DNA from: Scilla litardierei
Taxonomy: Eukaryota > Streptophyta > Magnoliopsida > Asparagales > Asparagaceae
DNA length: 64,000 nucleotides
NCBI GenBank assembly: GCA_030789695.1
Contig: CM061141.1
Location: forward strand, 276,155,871-276,219,870
Reading direction: 5' to 3'
The notes below the pieces were generated by a model. The model was not told the DNA's origin. It saw only the letters and a program-made list of their open reading frames with translations, and did not search any database. The position numbers were made by a program, and so were the translations under genes. This document shows positions 1 through 10,644 of the stretch, one piece after another (the stretch's first letter is position 1; each line of letters opens with the position of its first letter).

Positions 1-285
1 GTATCGGAGCGGAAGAATGATGCCGAGCAAGCACGGCAACGGAAGAAACGATCCGGGGAACCTAGGGTTCAGATCTGGAATGGATGAGGAAAATCTGGAG
101 AAATGGGGTTTTGGGGATTTTTGGGGATTTTTGGGGAGTTTCCGGCGACCGAGAGGTGGTGGCCGGCCAAAATGGAGAGGGGGACAGGCTCTTGATGAAG
201 GAGGAGGGCTAGGGTTAGATGGATGATGATTTGGGGAAGAAGGAGGCTCAGGAGAAATGAATGAAGAAAGAAAACGTTTGGGGGG
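1..285 (-). other. Leader downstream of the E0 TATA box
   Basis: Read on the minus strand this stretch follows a TATA-like box (286-295). It has a C/T-rich part and then a GC-richer part containing TTTCCGGCGACCGAG-type sequence. The leader of ORF1 in element B (45347-45880) has the same layout and similar CCGGCGA words. I see no convincing protein: the short open frame on the plus strand is low-complexity. It could equally be the transcribed part of an LTR. The fragment runs off the window edge. Confidence 0.4.
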
Positions 286-295
286 TTTAAATAGG
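286..295 (-). promoter_or_regulatory. TATA-like box of fragment E0
   Basis: The minus strand reads CCTATTTAAACC here, about 38 bp downstream of the palindrome array at 333-751. The same word (CTATTTAAAC or GTATTTAAAC) stands downstream of the arrays in the other Athila-like elements of the window. No transcript start is proven. Confidence 0.45.
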
Positions 296-332
296 CACAG
301 GCGGCTGCCCAAAAATTAGGGTTTCTGGGGTC

Positions 333-751
333 ATTAGTCGGTCAAAGAAGAGTGCCTGACCGACTAGTTTAACAACTAGTCGGTCGGTCGATTAACTGTG
401 ACCGACTAACACCAAACAACGAAAGTAGGGAAAAATCTGGGTAATGAATTAGTCGGTCTGTGAAGGCTCGTCGACCGACTAGTTTGCAACCTAGTCGGTC
501 GGTGAGTGTTCATGGACCGACTAACGATAAACAGTAACTTAGGTGAAATTTACTGACAGAAACTAGTCGGTCTGAGAGCAAGTTCTGACCGACTAGTTGA
601 GCATCTAGTCGGTCGGTGATTACTCTTAGACCGACTAAAAGTAAACAGTAACTCCTGAATAATTAACAAAGCCCACTAGTCGGTCCATGAAGGTTTGCCG
701 ACCGACTAAATCGTCATCTAGTCGGTCGGTTCCCCTTCTTGTACCGGCTAA
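333..751. repeat. Tandem array of TAGTCGGTC / GACCGACTA palindromes (E0)
   Basis: Four units of roughly 115 bp start near 333, 447, 561 and 674. Each unit holds TAGTCGGTC, a spacer of about 12-16 nt, GACCGACTAG, about 8 nt, CTAGTCGGTCGGT, about 12 nt, and GACCGACTAA. The words are kept while the spacers differ. Every unit can form two stem-loops. The core CGGTCG is shared with the arrays of the other elements, but the flanking CTAGT is specific to E0. I infer that this is the regulatory array of another Athila-like family, either an LTR or an ORF1-promoter copy. Confidence 0.7.
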
Positions 752-995
752 CGTGCACAAAAAGTTCCGAAATGGAGCGCGAAGCTCCGGGATCGATTCC
801 TAAGACTCCTAGGCTTGATCTAACAATAAGATATGACCAATATGAAGCCCGTCACGAATGACTTACTCCAAGACCAATGATTCTAAGGAAGAAGCTAGAA
901 AATCACGACGAAACGATCGAAAATGAAAGCTACGGAGATGAAAACCACACATGAGGAGAAAATCCACCAAAACATATATATATAATATAAATAGT
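752..995. other. Junction sequence between E0 and element F
   Basis: There is no recognisable gene here. It includes GGAGCGCGAAGCTCC, a perfect 6-bp stem with a 3-nt loop (near 773-787), and an AT-rich run (974-993). The untranslated region and 3' LTR expected after F's ORF1 are absent, so F is truncated in or next to this stretch. Confidence 0.35.
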
Positions 996-2570
996 TCAAA
1001 TACATGAAAACCAGTCGTTACAGATATGTTGTGCAGAGGTGGATGGATAAGATGTGGATGGGTGAGAGGTGGATGAAAAAGTGAGAAGGAGAGGTATAAC
1101 ACCATGATAGTGTCCCTGAGCATGGTGCCAACGGTAGACGGCATCAAAGTGCGACTGTAAAGTGTTGATGATGTTCAAGAGGCTGTCTATCGAGGCCTTG
1201 AATTCATGCAGGGTGATCATTGTAGAGGATTTAAAATCCCGAAGTTCCTCCTTCACTTGAGTGATATGCTCGAAGAGTGATGGGGGTGAAGGAGGAGTGC
1301 TGCTAGTACCCTCGCTGTGAGAGTAAGTTCTCCTATGAAACTTACGAATGTGGGTTTGTGGTGGAGGCTGGACGGGGCTTGTCTGTATGGTAGAGGAAGG
1401 ATCTGTAATAACTGGGATCTCAGGGTGAGGGTGGGGTTGGGCTTGAGGCTTTGCATGAGCCTATGCAATCTGAGCATGCTGAGGCTGAGTAGCAGGAGGA
1501 AGATCCGGGTCAGGAGGGAATCTCCACTGCATAGCTCCTATAGGAGGTATCCTAAAGCAATCGGGATTGGGGAGAATTTTGTATGGTGTGGAAGTGGGGC
1601 CATAGAGCCAATGATATCTCTCGTCCCCTTTATCCTTAATCATATGCATGTTTCTGAGGACAGAGAGATTAAGTGAAGTGGGTCCGACAATAGGGATCCA
1701 GTCATCTGGGGGCTGAAATGATACGGGTGGGAGGCATGTAATAACAGTGATTAGCCCTTTGCAGAAGATCGTGACACGGGGAATACTGACAGTGTGGAAG
1801 AATCTGTACCCCAAAAATGTACCGGCATGAATGGTATTACGAGGGGAGGAGATACCGCCATTGTGGACTCTACGGGGTTTGGTCATCGCCCAAAGAAAGA
1901 AAAGCTCGTCAAGTGAGACTTGTCCAGTCTCAAATTGACAGAAGATGTTATTGGCGATGATGCATAGGGCTATACACAGGCAAGGATGATGATTGAGGAT
2001 GCATTAGCCCTAGTGAGGGAAACTCAGGCTGGCCAGTCATCTACTGCCAGAAGGCATCTTGGTTGAAGGCTTGGGAGACTCTGCTATTATGTGTGAAGAT
2101 TAGAGGGGTGATGGTCATGGGCCATTTAAAAATGGTGTTCAGGGAGCCATATGACATTTTGTAGTCCTTATTCATCAAGTGATATGAAAAGCCATCCTTT
2201 TGGTGCTTGAATGAACTCAAAAACTCTTCAGTGATTCTTTGATAGGTGTGTGCCTCACATTCAAGGAAATCATTCCACACTATATGGTGCATCAAAGCCT
2301 GGACGCCCTAAGTGAGTCCCAAAGAATTTAGAGTAGAGATGCTCGCAAATTTGGTTGGGATGATGGTTCTACCATAGAGGTTCATGAATGTGCTCTGATG
2401 ATGTTCATCAGCAAAGATGATCAACATGGTGTCTATCTGAAGGGGTGGAATGACTGGTTATTTAGGAGGTGCAGCAGTGGATCCAGACGTGGTGTCTACA
2501 GATGCGTGTGCTTTCTTTTTCTTCCCTTGTAAGGGCCCTGTGGTAGTGCACTTTTCTTGCAAGGAGGCAT
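996..2570 (-). pseudogene. Decayed Athila-type ORF1 of element F
   Basis: Minus-strand remnant of the ORF1 found downstream of gag-pol in Athila-type elements. The likely start is the ATG at 2570, giving MPPCKKSALPQG, which matches the basic MPPRTRPRTRG start of ORF1 in B. Central blocks are visible at 2295-2041 (RITEEFLSSF, then a segment ending FNQDAFWQ) and 1886-1461 (HAGTFLGYRFFHT; an RFPPDPDLP motif). The C-terminal block 1256-996 contains a helical FKASIDSLLNIINTLQSHF segment and ends at a TGA. Several stops and frame changes break it. Homology to ORF1 in B (43292-45346) and G is by eye. I see no membrane segment or signal peptide. Function is unknown; see the ORF1 hypothesis in the findings. 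Confidence 0.7.
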
Positions 2571-3020
2571 CGTGAATGTGGAGAGAGTGTATGCAAAGTA
2601 GTGGTATGTGTGGATCGGTGCAACATACAACTCTATGCAAAATTCGCCAGATTAGCAAGCGATTTAACTAACTTGAGCAAAAAATTGAATGTGGAATTGA
2701 GAGACGAAGTTACCCAAGTAGTAGAGTTCACTGAACGCAATGAAGATGTCCCCAAGCTGCCATTAGTTCTCCCCCAAGCTACTCTGTGCCCGTGTCACAT
2801 GGAATCAAGCAACAAAACCTCCCAAATCTGCCATTTAGGGTTTTTCTCCAAGCATTTCGATGAAGGAGGTGATGGGGTGGGGAGGAGGAGCGTGAGGGTG
2901 TGAAATTGGTGTGGGATGAAGGTTTGAGAGTGGCTAGCTGATTGAGGATAAAGAGGAAGAATATGAAAAGTCGAATCATTTGGAGAAAACGAAGTGAAAT
3001 CAGTCTTTTTGGGGGTTCTG
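2571..3020 (-). other. Leader between TATA box and ORF1 of F
   Basis: About 450 bp between the TATA-like box at 3021-3030 and the ORF1 start at 2570. G has a matching leader of about 455 bp and B one of about 535 bp. I see no supported coding region; the plus-strand open frame here is a shadow. Confidence 0.45.
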
Positions 3021-3030
3021 AGTTTAAATA
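3021..3030 (-). promoter_or_regulatory. TATA-like box of the internal (ORF1) promoter of F
   Basis: The minus strand reads TATTTAAACT. It lies only about 6 bp downstream of the palindrome array (3031-3702), the same tight spacing as in B and G. It is inferred to start an ORF1 transcript separate from the LTR transcript. Confidence 0.5.
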
Positions 3031-3702
3031 GAGAGACGATGCGGTCAAACGACGCTGTCGCATCGTTTGGCTAGCAGCCGCATCGCTTCAATTGACTGAA
3101 CTAGGATGACATGGGTGGAACGAAACGGTCGCATTCAACGGCAACTCGACCACGTCATCATGGAAATTGTGATGTCAAAAATGGGCTCCATGCAGTTGCA
3201 TCGTGAGGATGGCATGACCATTTCATCAGAAGAATCAAATGGAGGCCAAATCCCAGAAAAATTGGTTCGTGACATGGTCGCGTGAATCGGATGAAATGAC
3301 CGCGTCGTCTTTGGTAGGAATTTGGCCTTGGTTAATGGGTTGACAAAATGTTTGTTTCGTTTGATTGAAACGACCATGCGGATTAGATTTTTGAAGTGGG
3401 ATTTTGGCTTAGAAAGGTGGGTTGGCACGGTCGCATCACTTGAATGACGTGGCCATGTCAGGTGGATGGATTTGGAGTCAAAACCCCCGAAAAATTACCC
3501 CTTAACGCAGTCGTTTGGACGAGTCTACGTGGTCGTGGGAGTCTAGTCTTCCAATCTTCAACTTCCTTCATAATTAGACTCACTCGACATGGTCACGTGT
3601 GACACATCACGCGACCGTGTCCGCCAAGAAATCTGCCTTGGTTCTTGTTCTTCTTGCCATTCCCTATGTGGCCATAAGGGGTATCCCATGCGGTCGCGTG
3701 CT
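3031..3702. repeat. Palindrome array between gag-pro and ORF1 of F
   Basis: Dispersed copies of a CGGTCG / CGACCG core with ACG or ATG flanks and often a following TTTGG: for example near 3036 (GATGCGGTCAAACGACG), 3125 (ACGGTCGCATT), 3427 (CACGGTCGCATCACTTG), 3507 (ACGCAGTCGTTTGG), 3528 (TACGTGGTCGTGGG), 3610 (CACGCGACCGTGTCC) and 3688 (ATGCGGTCGCGTGC). The same words fill the LTR of this element (7663-8055). Sequence between copies is unrelated. Confidence 0.65.
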
Positions 3703-3899
3703 TCTCCCTAAAAGTGAAACACAATCAATTTAAGTTAGGGGTTTTTTTTTGGGGGGGGTTCATTATTCACTCAAGATTAAATTATCCTAGCTAAAATAAA
3801 ATTAAAAATGAGAACTTGACAAGTTTAGAACTTGGGTTGCCTCCCAAGAAGAGCTTGTTCTAAGTCGTTAGCTTAACTCCCTTTATAATTTTCATGGTG
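3703..3899 (-). other. Post-protease junction of F
   Basis: Contains a poly-T/poly-G run (about 3740-3758) and, at about 3833-3880, the reverse complement of the motif that normally follows pol in Athila-type elements (…GAGCTCTTCTTGGGAGGCAACC-like). Here it directly follows the protease remnant, so RT, RNase H and integrase are absent. Confidence 0.5.
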
Positions 3900-6440
3900 G
3901 CTCTGGGGTGAAGAGTGTGAGGTCAACTCTCGTTCCATGCTCATCCTTATTGTTGCTTGACATAGCGATGTACTTCTTATCCATCTTCATCTCCCCAGGA
4001 TCAATGAGGTGCGACCGTGTGTCTCCTTCCTTGATCCCCTTCATCGGTGTTCCATCAAGCTTTCTTGCCAAGGAGATCGTCGCGACATTTTCTTCGTGTT
4101 TGGAGCTTGCATACAAAATTTTCCTCCGTTGAACTTAGAAATAGTCCTCTAGATCCATATCTTCAATCACCTCTTCTAAGAGATCTATTTGATCACAATC
4201 TTCATCCATGAACTACTTCATGCTTTTTTGAGGTCAAATTCCGCTCTCTCCTTGCCGACGTTAAGGGACAACTTCCCACCCTTAACGTCTATCATCACTT
4301 CCGCTGGGGCTAAGAAGGGACGTCCCAGGATAATGGGAATACATGCATCTTCAGACATATCCATAATAACAAAGTCGCGTCAGATAGTCATGTCTCCCAC
4401 CATCACCGGCATGTCTACCAAAATTCACACGGGTACTTGATTGTCCTATATATGAGCTGAAGCATCATTCTTACGGGCTTTGGTTCTCCCATCCATAATC
4501 TCTCGCTTATGCCTAACGACATTAAGCTCACACTTCCACCCAAGTCGCATAGCACCCTTTTGATTGTCATATTTCCTATGTCGCAAGAGATGGCGAAGCA
4601 TCCCCGGTCTTCGAGCTTCTCGACGCTCTTCCTCTGCAAGATTGCACCGCAATCCATGGATAGTATGTATATTTCCCTTCTCCCTCTTGTCGATATCAAC
4701 TCCATCAATAATTTCACATAAGATGGGATCTCTGACATGGAATCCAAGAACGGGATCGTTATGTTCAACTGCTTCAACCTATCAAAAAATTTTCCGTACT
4801 TTTCTTCAATTTCGCCTTAGCCAATCCCGAAGGGAATGGAACCTTAGGGATATATACTCTTGGAGGCTCTGCTGGGGTGTCTCCATTAGATTTTTCAGTC
4901 TATTTCTCCTTGGTTGGTTCCACAGCAAGTGATTCTACCAATTCATTGTCATCGAGCTCAATCTCGATGTGGATCAACTTCCACTATTGGCTCCTCCTTA
5001 GCAGTTGGCATTGCCAAGTCCTCGGTCTGTTTACCACTCCTCATGGTAATGGCATTGACATGCCCTCGTGTATTCTGCTCCGTTTGGCCCGACATTTGCC
5101 CTTGTTGCCTATTTAGTTGTGCCACTTGCTCGGCCAGCTGTGCAGCTTGAGTCTCCACGGACTTTTGGCCTATCATCAGCTACTGGATAGATGTTTGGAA
5201 GTATTCATTTTTCTGCCCCTGCATAATAATAAAATTCTCAATTAGTTTCTCAAGGTTGGAAGGGGGTGGTGGTTGAGTAGATTGCTGAAATTTTTGGGGA
5301 GCTTTATAGGATTATTGCTGCTGTGGGAATGGCATTTGTGGCTATGCCCCTCCACTCCAGTATGAGAAGTTTGGGTGTTTCTTCTACCCATTGTTGTACG
5401 TGTTGGAGCAGGGATTGTTGCCTTGACGTTGATTTCTTCCATATAGAGCATTAGCTTGCTCTATCGTCATCCCCGGTGGTGTGGCTTGAGTAGATATGCA
5501 TTAGCTTCCATTAACCACACACCTCACAAAATGCCGTTGTGGGCAGGTTAGCAGTACCAAGTCCCAGTCTAGATAACGGACTCGTCAAAGCATCAAACTC
5601 AGCTGAAAGCATTGAAACCTCATTAAGTTCATACTTAACTCCTTTCTTCGAGGTAGCTCTCTCGTTTTTCCATAATTCATTGTTGGCAACCATGTCTTCC
5701 GACAAATTTTTAGCCTCTGCGGTAGTCTTCCTCGTGATAACGCCATTAACGTTGGAATCAATTGACATCTTCACCTCGTGTGAGAGTCCAATGTAGAAAG
5801 CTTGAATCAATAACCAATCAGGCACTTCATGGTGTGGGAAGTTGTTCTACAAGTCTTTAAATCTTTCCTAAGATTCATATAAGGACTCCTGGTGAAGTTC
5901 GTGATCTCGTTCCACATTTTCACTATTCTCCCTGGAGAAAAGAATTTAGTTAAAATGCATGTGATAAAGCATCCCATGTGGTAAATATATTAGGATTGTG
6001 GCTTCTACACCAGTCCTTAGCTTTATCCCTAAGAGAAAAAGAAAAAAATCTTAGCCTGAGGGCGTCAGAGGTGACGACATTCATTTGCAGCATGTCCCCT
6101 TCTCCAAAAATGTATTCATGTGTTCATTAAGGTTCTCCATGGGCTTCCCTACAAACTAGTGCTGCTGTATAAAGCTTATTAACTACGGTTTCAGTTCGAA
6201 ATTGACTTCCACAACTGGTCACGATAGCTTGATGTCGATCCATTGAAAGACATATAAAAGTCATAGAGGGCCCTAGCAGGCCCAGGGTCAGGATTATGAA
6301 TCTCCTCAGTCATTGTCTCAAGTGATATTCTCCTTCTTCTTTCGGTGTTCCTTCTACGTGCAGTTACCTCGATTTCGGGGTCTAATGGATGCAAATCCGC
6401 TATACCCTGTGATCTCCTGCCATACTCAATAAAATCTACA
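3900..6440 (-). pseudogene. Decayed gag-protease of Athila-like element F
   Basis: Minus-strand Ty3/gypsy gag and aspartic protease. In order: the N-terminal gag block with DPEIEVTARRRNTERRRR (~6400-6330); the retrotransposon-gag core (LRLRFFSFSLRDKAKDW and FTTWDAL, ~6070-5970; ERFKDL then PHHEVPDWLLIQAFYIGL, ~5870-5780); an ITRKTTAEA / NNELW block; FCEVCG (~5525), the start of a possible zinc knuckle; and the protease block at 4777-4415 with CDLGGSVSLMSL, where Athila-type proteases have DLGAS in place of DSGA. It ends in a degenerate ILGRPFL-like tail. Frames and stops change often. No RT or integrase follows. Confidence 0.75.
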
Positions 6441-6548
6441 CCAAAAGAGCAAGTCAAAAGCACCAAAATCAATAACAAAAGGGGTAAAATGAAAATGAAA
6501 AAATAAGTAAATATTAGCAAAGAACAAAAACTAATAACAAGACGTGCC

Positions 6549-6566
6549 TCCCCGGCAACGACGCCA
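6549..6566 (-). promoter_or_regulatory. Primer-binding site of F (tRNA-Asp)
   Basis: The minus strand reads TGGCGTCGTTGCCGGGGA just inside the LTR end. This is complementary to the 3' end of plant tRNA-Asp with one mismatch (CGTCG for CGCCG). Athila elements commonly use tRNA-Asp. Confidence 0.8.
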
Positions 6567-6961
6567 AAAACTTGTTCATGTTCGTATGACAGTTTTAAAT
6601 TTATAGCCACAAGCGCACAGTGTGGTTGTAGCACTATACGGGTTGTCCTCTGAGAGGCAGTTGTTGTTAATAGTTTTCTTCTAAATTACTAGCTAAGCAA
6701 TCGAGTAATAGGTTGATAGTTCTAAAAACAAAAGGAAATATTGATAATAAAAGCTATAGCGCCTGGATATTCCCACCATTGAATTAAAATAAGATTGATT
6801 AATGTTAACCGACCACTGAGCTCATGAGTTCGAGAGAGGTCGTCTAATCTAAGGGTATTCTCTCATCCCCCTGTCGAGGTGCTTGATGAGATATTCCCTT
6901 ATATTGACCATGTTTCCCACTCTAGTGATGTATGACATGCCTATCTAACCCGTCATGATAC

Positions 6962-7162
6962 CGACGCTAATCGTGCATCGATACACGTTAAATGCATTAC
7001 GACCGACAAATAGCCCCAACCCTCCTCCATGCAACTCTCATGGATTAGGATTCGAATCTATGTTAGGAGGGCTCTTAAGCGAAAAATGACGCTAATCGTG
7101 CATTCGATAGTAACGATCAATATAGTCGAAGACCCTAGATTAATCCCAACGCTAGTCGTGAA
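6962..7162. repeat. Three ACGCTAATCGTGC motifs in the transcribed part of LTR F
   Basis: CGACGCTAATCGTGC at 6962-6976, GACGCTAATCGTGC at 7088-7101 and AACGCTAGTCGTG at 7148-7160. In the homologous LTR of G, the motifs at the same relative positions are CCAACTATCGTTGG-type, with almost the same spacings (126 and 60 bp here; 123 and 64 bp there). Confidence 0.6.
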
Positions 7163-7575
7163 TTAATCAAATTACCTATAAAGGGGGAATTCAATCTACA
7201 TTGATGATAACATCCTAACATACCACTCATATTTAATTGCACAATAATTCATTAACAATTCAACAATCCATAGTTTATCTAATGGGGTTCAACCCATTGG
7301 CCCTAGATGATCTCTAATCATGATCCATGCGATAGATGATGATGAAATTCATTGATAGAGCATTCATTGCAATGGAAAATAACAAAGATCAATAGTAAAC
7401 AACCCAGATTTCACAAGAGTAAGCAATGGAGAAATCTACTATTCAATTAACAAACTAAAAGTCGAAATAGAACAAAAAAGGATAAATCAAAAGAGTTGAA
7501 TAGAATAAAAGATACAACTTGAAAAAGTTCTAAAAATACTATAAAAAGTAATCCCCCATGCAGGGGAGGAACAAA

Positions 7576-7585
7576 TGTATTTATT
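7576..7585 (-). promoter_or_regulatory. TATA-like box in LTR F
   Basis: The minus strand reads AATAAATACA about 78 bp downstream of the array, matching the 75-85 bp spacing in the other LTRs. It is a weaker match than the others. Confidence 0.35.
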
Positions 7586-7662
7586 GTTTCTCAAAAAATT
7601 CCCAAAAAGCCCAAAACTGCCCCTTGACGGTGCCCACTCGGGCTCAAAACCCTCGAAAGCCG

Positions 7663-8055
7663 CAGTCGCATCAATAATGACGCGACCGCATCGCCAAAAG
7701 TGCATAACTGGGCAAAAAACCCAGCAGGTGATGCAATTCCGAGGCTGGGCCAAGGAACCGCGACGTCTGGGGTTGTTCTACCCCAGATCTGATCTAAAAC
7801 GGCCGCGTGGAGCGACCGTTTGGCTTTGACGCGACTCGGGCGGCCACGGCCGCGTCGTCTGAAATGACTCGACCTCGTCGTCTTGATTATTTCTTCCTTC
7901 AGCTTACATGACATGGCCGTTTGGCTCATTGGAGTAATATTGCAGCAGCCCTGAGGTCTTAGCAACGTGGTCGTTTGGTCTGACGTCACGACCGTGTTGC
8001 CACCTTGATTAATTTGGCAGTATGGATTGTCCTCGTCTACGTGGTCGCATGGAAT
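7663..8055. repeat. Palindrome array in LTR F
   Basis: At least eight copies of the F-type motif: GACGCGACCGCATC (~7679), ACGGCCGCGTGG and AGCGACCGTTTGG (~7799-7822), ACGCGACTCGG, GGCCGCGTCGTCTGAAATGAC, ACATGGCCGTTTGG (~7910), ACGTGGTCGTTTGGTC (~7965), ACGACCGTGTTGCC (~7988) and ACGTGGTCGCATGG (~8039). This is the same vocabulary as the internal array 3031-3702. Confidence 0.65.
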
Positions 8056-8330
8056 GGTACATGCTACCGTGTGAGTCATTTTTCAGCTTGTTCTCTCCCA
8101 TTTTGCTCTCACATTGATCCTTGCTCCATTTTATCTCCTTTTCTCCACGTTTTGACCTCAAAATCCTTGATTTCTCCTATAACGCATAAGAAATACCAAA
8201 AATCATGAAAGGAAACAAAACGGTGTAAAATAGCAAGAAAGGGTGGATAAAATGATATGAAACAAGCATGTAAATAGTGTAAAATATGTGTAAATGTGAC
8301 ATAAATCTCTAACTAAAATTTGACACATCA

Positions 8331-8522
8331 TCCCAAAACTTGACATGATCATGCAAAAACTTGACAAGATCATGCAGGTTCATTTCTTACGGTCCTCCTC
8401 TTCGGCCAACTTAGCACGACCATGCTAGCTGGAGCACAACTATGCAACCTCTAGTGAGGAAAAAACTTGGCAGGCATCTCCACTTATTTTTATGGAAAAA
8501 ATAAAATAAGAAGAAATAAAAA
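8331..8522 (-). other. Post-pol sequence of X with short tandem repeats
   Basis: Two ~21-bp repeats of the type CATGATC-TGTCAAGTTTT (~8340-8385) lie next to the LTR start, which itself resembles a third copy. At 8525-8575 the conserved post-pol motif is seen (TGCCTCCTAAGAAGCGCTCG on the plus strand). GCACGACCATGC at ~8414 resembles the CGACC motif. No gene is visible. Confidence 0.4.
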
Positions 8523-10110
8523 TCAAACTAAAATTTCGGTGCCTCCTAAGAAGCGCTCGTTTAGAGTCATGAGCTCGACTGCTGAAATCATTTTGCATTG
8601 AAAGAGATGGAGAGCGTATGAGATATTCTTATGATAATAGGTTCTCTGGTGATGTAGTGCTTCAACCGTTGTCCATTCACCTTTAAAGTTCCGCATTCTC
8701 CTGATACATCCACTGCTGCATAGGGAAAGACATGTGTCATCTTGAACGGTCCCAAGCATCAAGACTAGTGCTTTCTCAGAAAGAGGTTTAGTCTCGAATT
8801 GAATATGAGGACCAAATTCCTTTCACAAAACTCTCTCCTCATAATTCGGTGGTCATGTCACCTCCTTTTCTTCTCTTTATACATACGGTCATTCTCGTAA
8901 GAATTGAGCCAGATCTCATCCATTTCATTTAACAGTAGAAGTTTTTGTTCTTCTATGCTCTTGTAGTCAAAGTTCAGATTCTTGATGGGCCAATATGCCT
9001 TGTGCTCCAACTCAACTGGGAGATGACACGCCTTACCATAAACCAATCAATATGGTGAAGTTCCAATCAAAGTCTTAAAAGTGCGATAAGCCCAAAGTCC
9101 ATCATCAAGCATCAATGACCAATCCTTTAGATATTTTGCAACTGTCTTCTCTAAGATAGTCTTGATCTCTCGTTTGGAGATCTCAACTTGACCACTTGTT
9201 TATGGATGATATGCAAGTCCAACGCGATGGTGCACTCCATATTTCGTCAAAAGGGCCTCAAACTTATTCTCATTGAAATGCCACCCTCCATCACTAATCA
9301 CCACCCTCGAGACTCTAAAACAATGAAATATGATCTTCTTGATGAACTTGGAGACCACACAAGCATCATTAATTGGTGTAGTCTTAGCTTCTACCCATTT
9401 GGACACATAATCAACTACCATTAGGATCTACTGGTTGGTGTAACTAGATGGGAAGGGTCCCATAAAGTCAATGCGCTAAACATCAAAGTGCACAACTTCA
9501 AGGATGAAGTTGAGGGGCGCTTCATTTACCCTATAGATGTTCCCCATTTTTTTGCATCGGTCATACCTGTTGACAAATGTATCCACGTCCTTGAATAGAG
9601 ATGGCCAATAGAAACCACACTGAAGGATCTTCACCATAGTTTTTGTGGTGCTAGCATGGCGCCTATACGGTAGATTATGGCAATGAGATATGATCGATGT
9701 CGTTTTCACCCTTGGTACACATCATCAGATCAATCTATCGGGATAAGACTTGTAGAGGAATGGGTCGTCCAAAAAATACTTCTTGACATCATGAAAGAAC
9801 TTCTTACATTGATGAGATGTAAGATCGTGAGATAGGATTCCACAAGCGAAATAGTTCACTATATCTATGAACGAAGGAACTTCGACAGATGCAATGGAAA
9901 ATAAATGATCATCGGTGAACAAATCATCAATTGGGAGAGGCATGCTTGGATCTTCAAGGATGAGACGGGATAAGTGGTCTACTACCACAATATTAGTACA
10001 TTTCTTATCCCTTTTCTCCAAATCAAAATCCAAGAGAAAAAGAATCCAACGTATCAAGCAGAGCTTGGCATCTTTCTTGTTTAATAAGTACTTGAGAGCC
10101 ACAAGATCGA
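8523..10110 (-). pseudogene. 3' half of an Athila-type pol: RNase H end and integrase (X)
   Basis: Minus strand. 10102-9725 gives the end of RNase H (VALKYLLNKKD, RWILFLLDFDLE, VVDHLSRL). 9709-9476 is the integrase zinc-binding region (SHCHNLPYRRH, then CKKMG with one Cys of the pair replaced: YDRCKKMG). 9421-9200 is the catalytic core with the first Asp in VVDYVSKWVEA, the second in ISDGGWHF, and the Glu in TSGQVEIS just after a stop that replaces one codon. 9046-8858 is the integrase C-terminus (VYGKACHLPVELEHKAYW). It ends with VNGQRLKHY (~8640). Frame breaks and stops make it a pseudogene. Its upstream half (gag, protease, RT) is cut off where the LTR of G begins at 10111, inside RNase H. 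These are the only Ty3-type RNase H and integrase domains in the window. Confidence 0.85.
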
Positions 10111-10441
10111 TGTTTGCAAGTTTTATATTTATTCCACAAACACACGGTGTCGGTTGTGTACTTACGGGTCAATCTGCAGGGAGGCAGACATTGATTAGCA
10201 ATTTACTTCTAAGTTTGGTTTGGCTACACGAGTCTTCACAAGAAGAGGGATTCTCCAACGGAAATATCAATATGAAAAAAGCTCTAGGGCCAAGTATACA
10301 TGTTATTATGATTAAGGCGAGGATTTATCTAGATTGATTGGTTGTCGAATTATTCTTTAGGGTGAGGTTACCGCACCTAATTTTATCACATATCCCACAC
10401 TCTCGTGATGATATAATATGACTACATACCATATGCCCAAG

Positions 10442-10644
10442 CCAACTATCGTTGGTCATCGACATACAATAAATGTGTGATGTTCGACAAATATCTCCAG
10501 CCTTCCTCCATGCCACCATCATGAATAGGAGTTAGATCAATGTTAAGAGGACTCTAATCTACACCTAACTATCGTTGGCGGCATAGATAGTGAAAATCAA
10601 CATAGGGAAAGAAAACCCTAGATTAGCCCTAAATATTGTTAGTA
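10442..10644. repeat. Three CCAACTATCGTTGG-type motifs in LTR G
   Basis: CCAACTATCGTTGG at 10442-10455 (inverted repeat CCAAC/GTTGG), CTAACTATCGTTGG at 10565-10578, and a decayed CTAAATATTGTTAG at 10629-10642. These positions match the CGCTAATCGTGC motifs of LTR F. Confidence 0.6.

Larger units (their letters stand above)
6573..8330 (-). repeat. LTR of element F (5' LTR on the minus strand)
   Basis: About 1758 bp. On the minus strand it starts TGATGTGTCA at 8330 and ends GAACA at 6573, next to the primer site. From its 5' end it holds the palindrome array (8055-7663), a TATA-like box (7585-7576), and a transcribed part with three copies of a short motif (7162-6962). It aligns over long stretches with the LTR of G. 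It is unusual in having element-internal sequence on both sides: gag on one side and the end of pol X on the other. It is a solo shared LTR, so age cannot be judged. Confidence 0.75.

Noticed and set aside
333..751. Regularly spaced palindromes resembling a CRISPR array
   Set aside because: The setting is plant nuclear DNA among retrotransposons, half-sites alternate in orientation, and there are no cas genes.
2601..2903. 100-codon plus-strand frame near the start of ORF1 of F
   Set aside because: It is antisense to the ORF1 leader and matches nothing recognisable.
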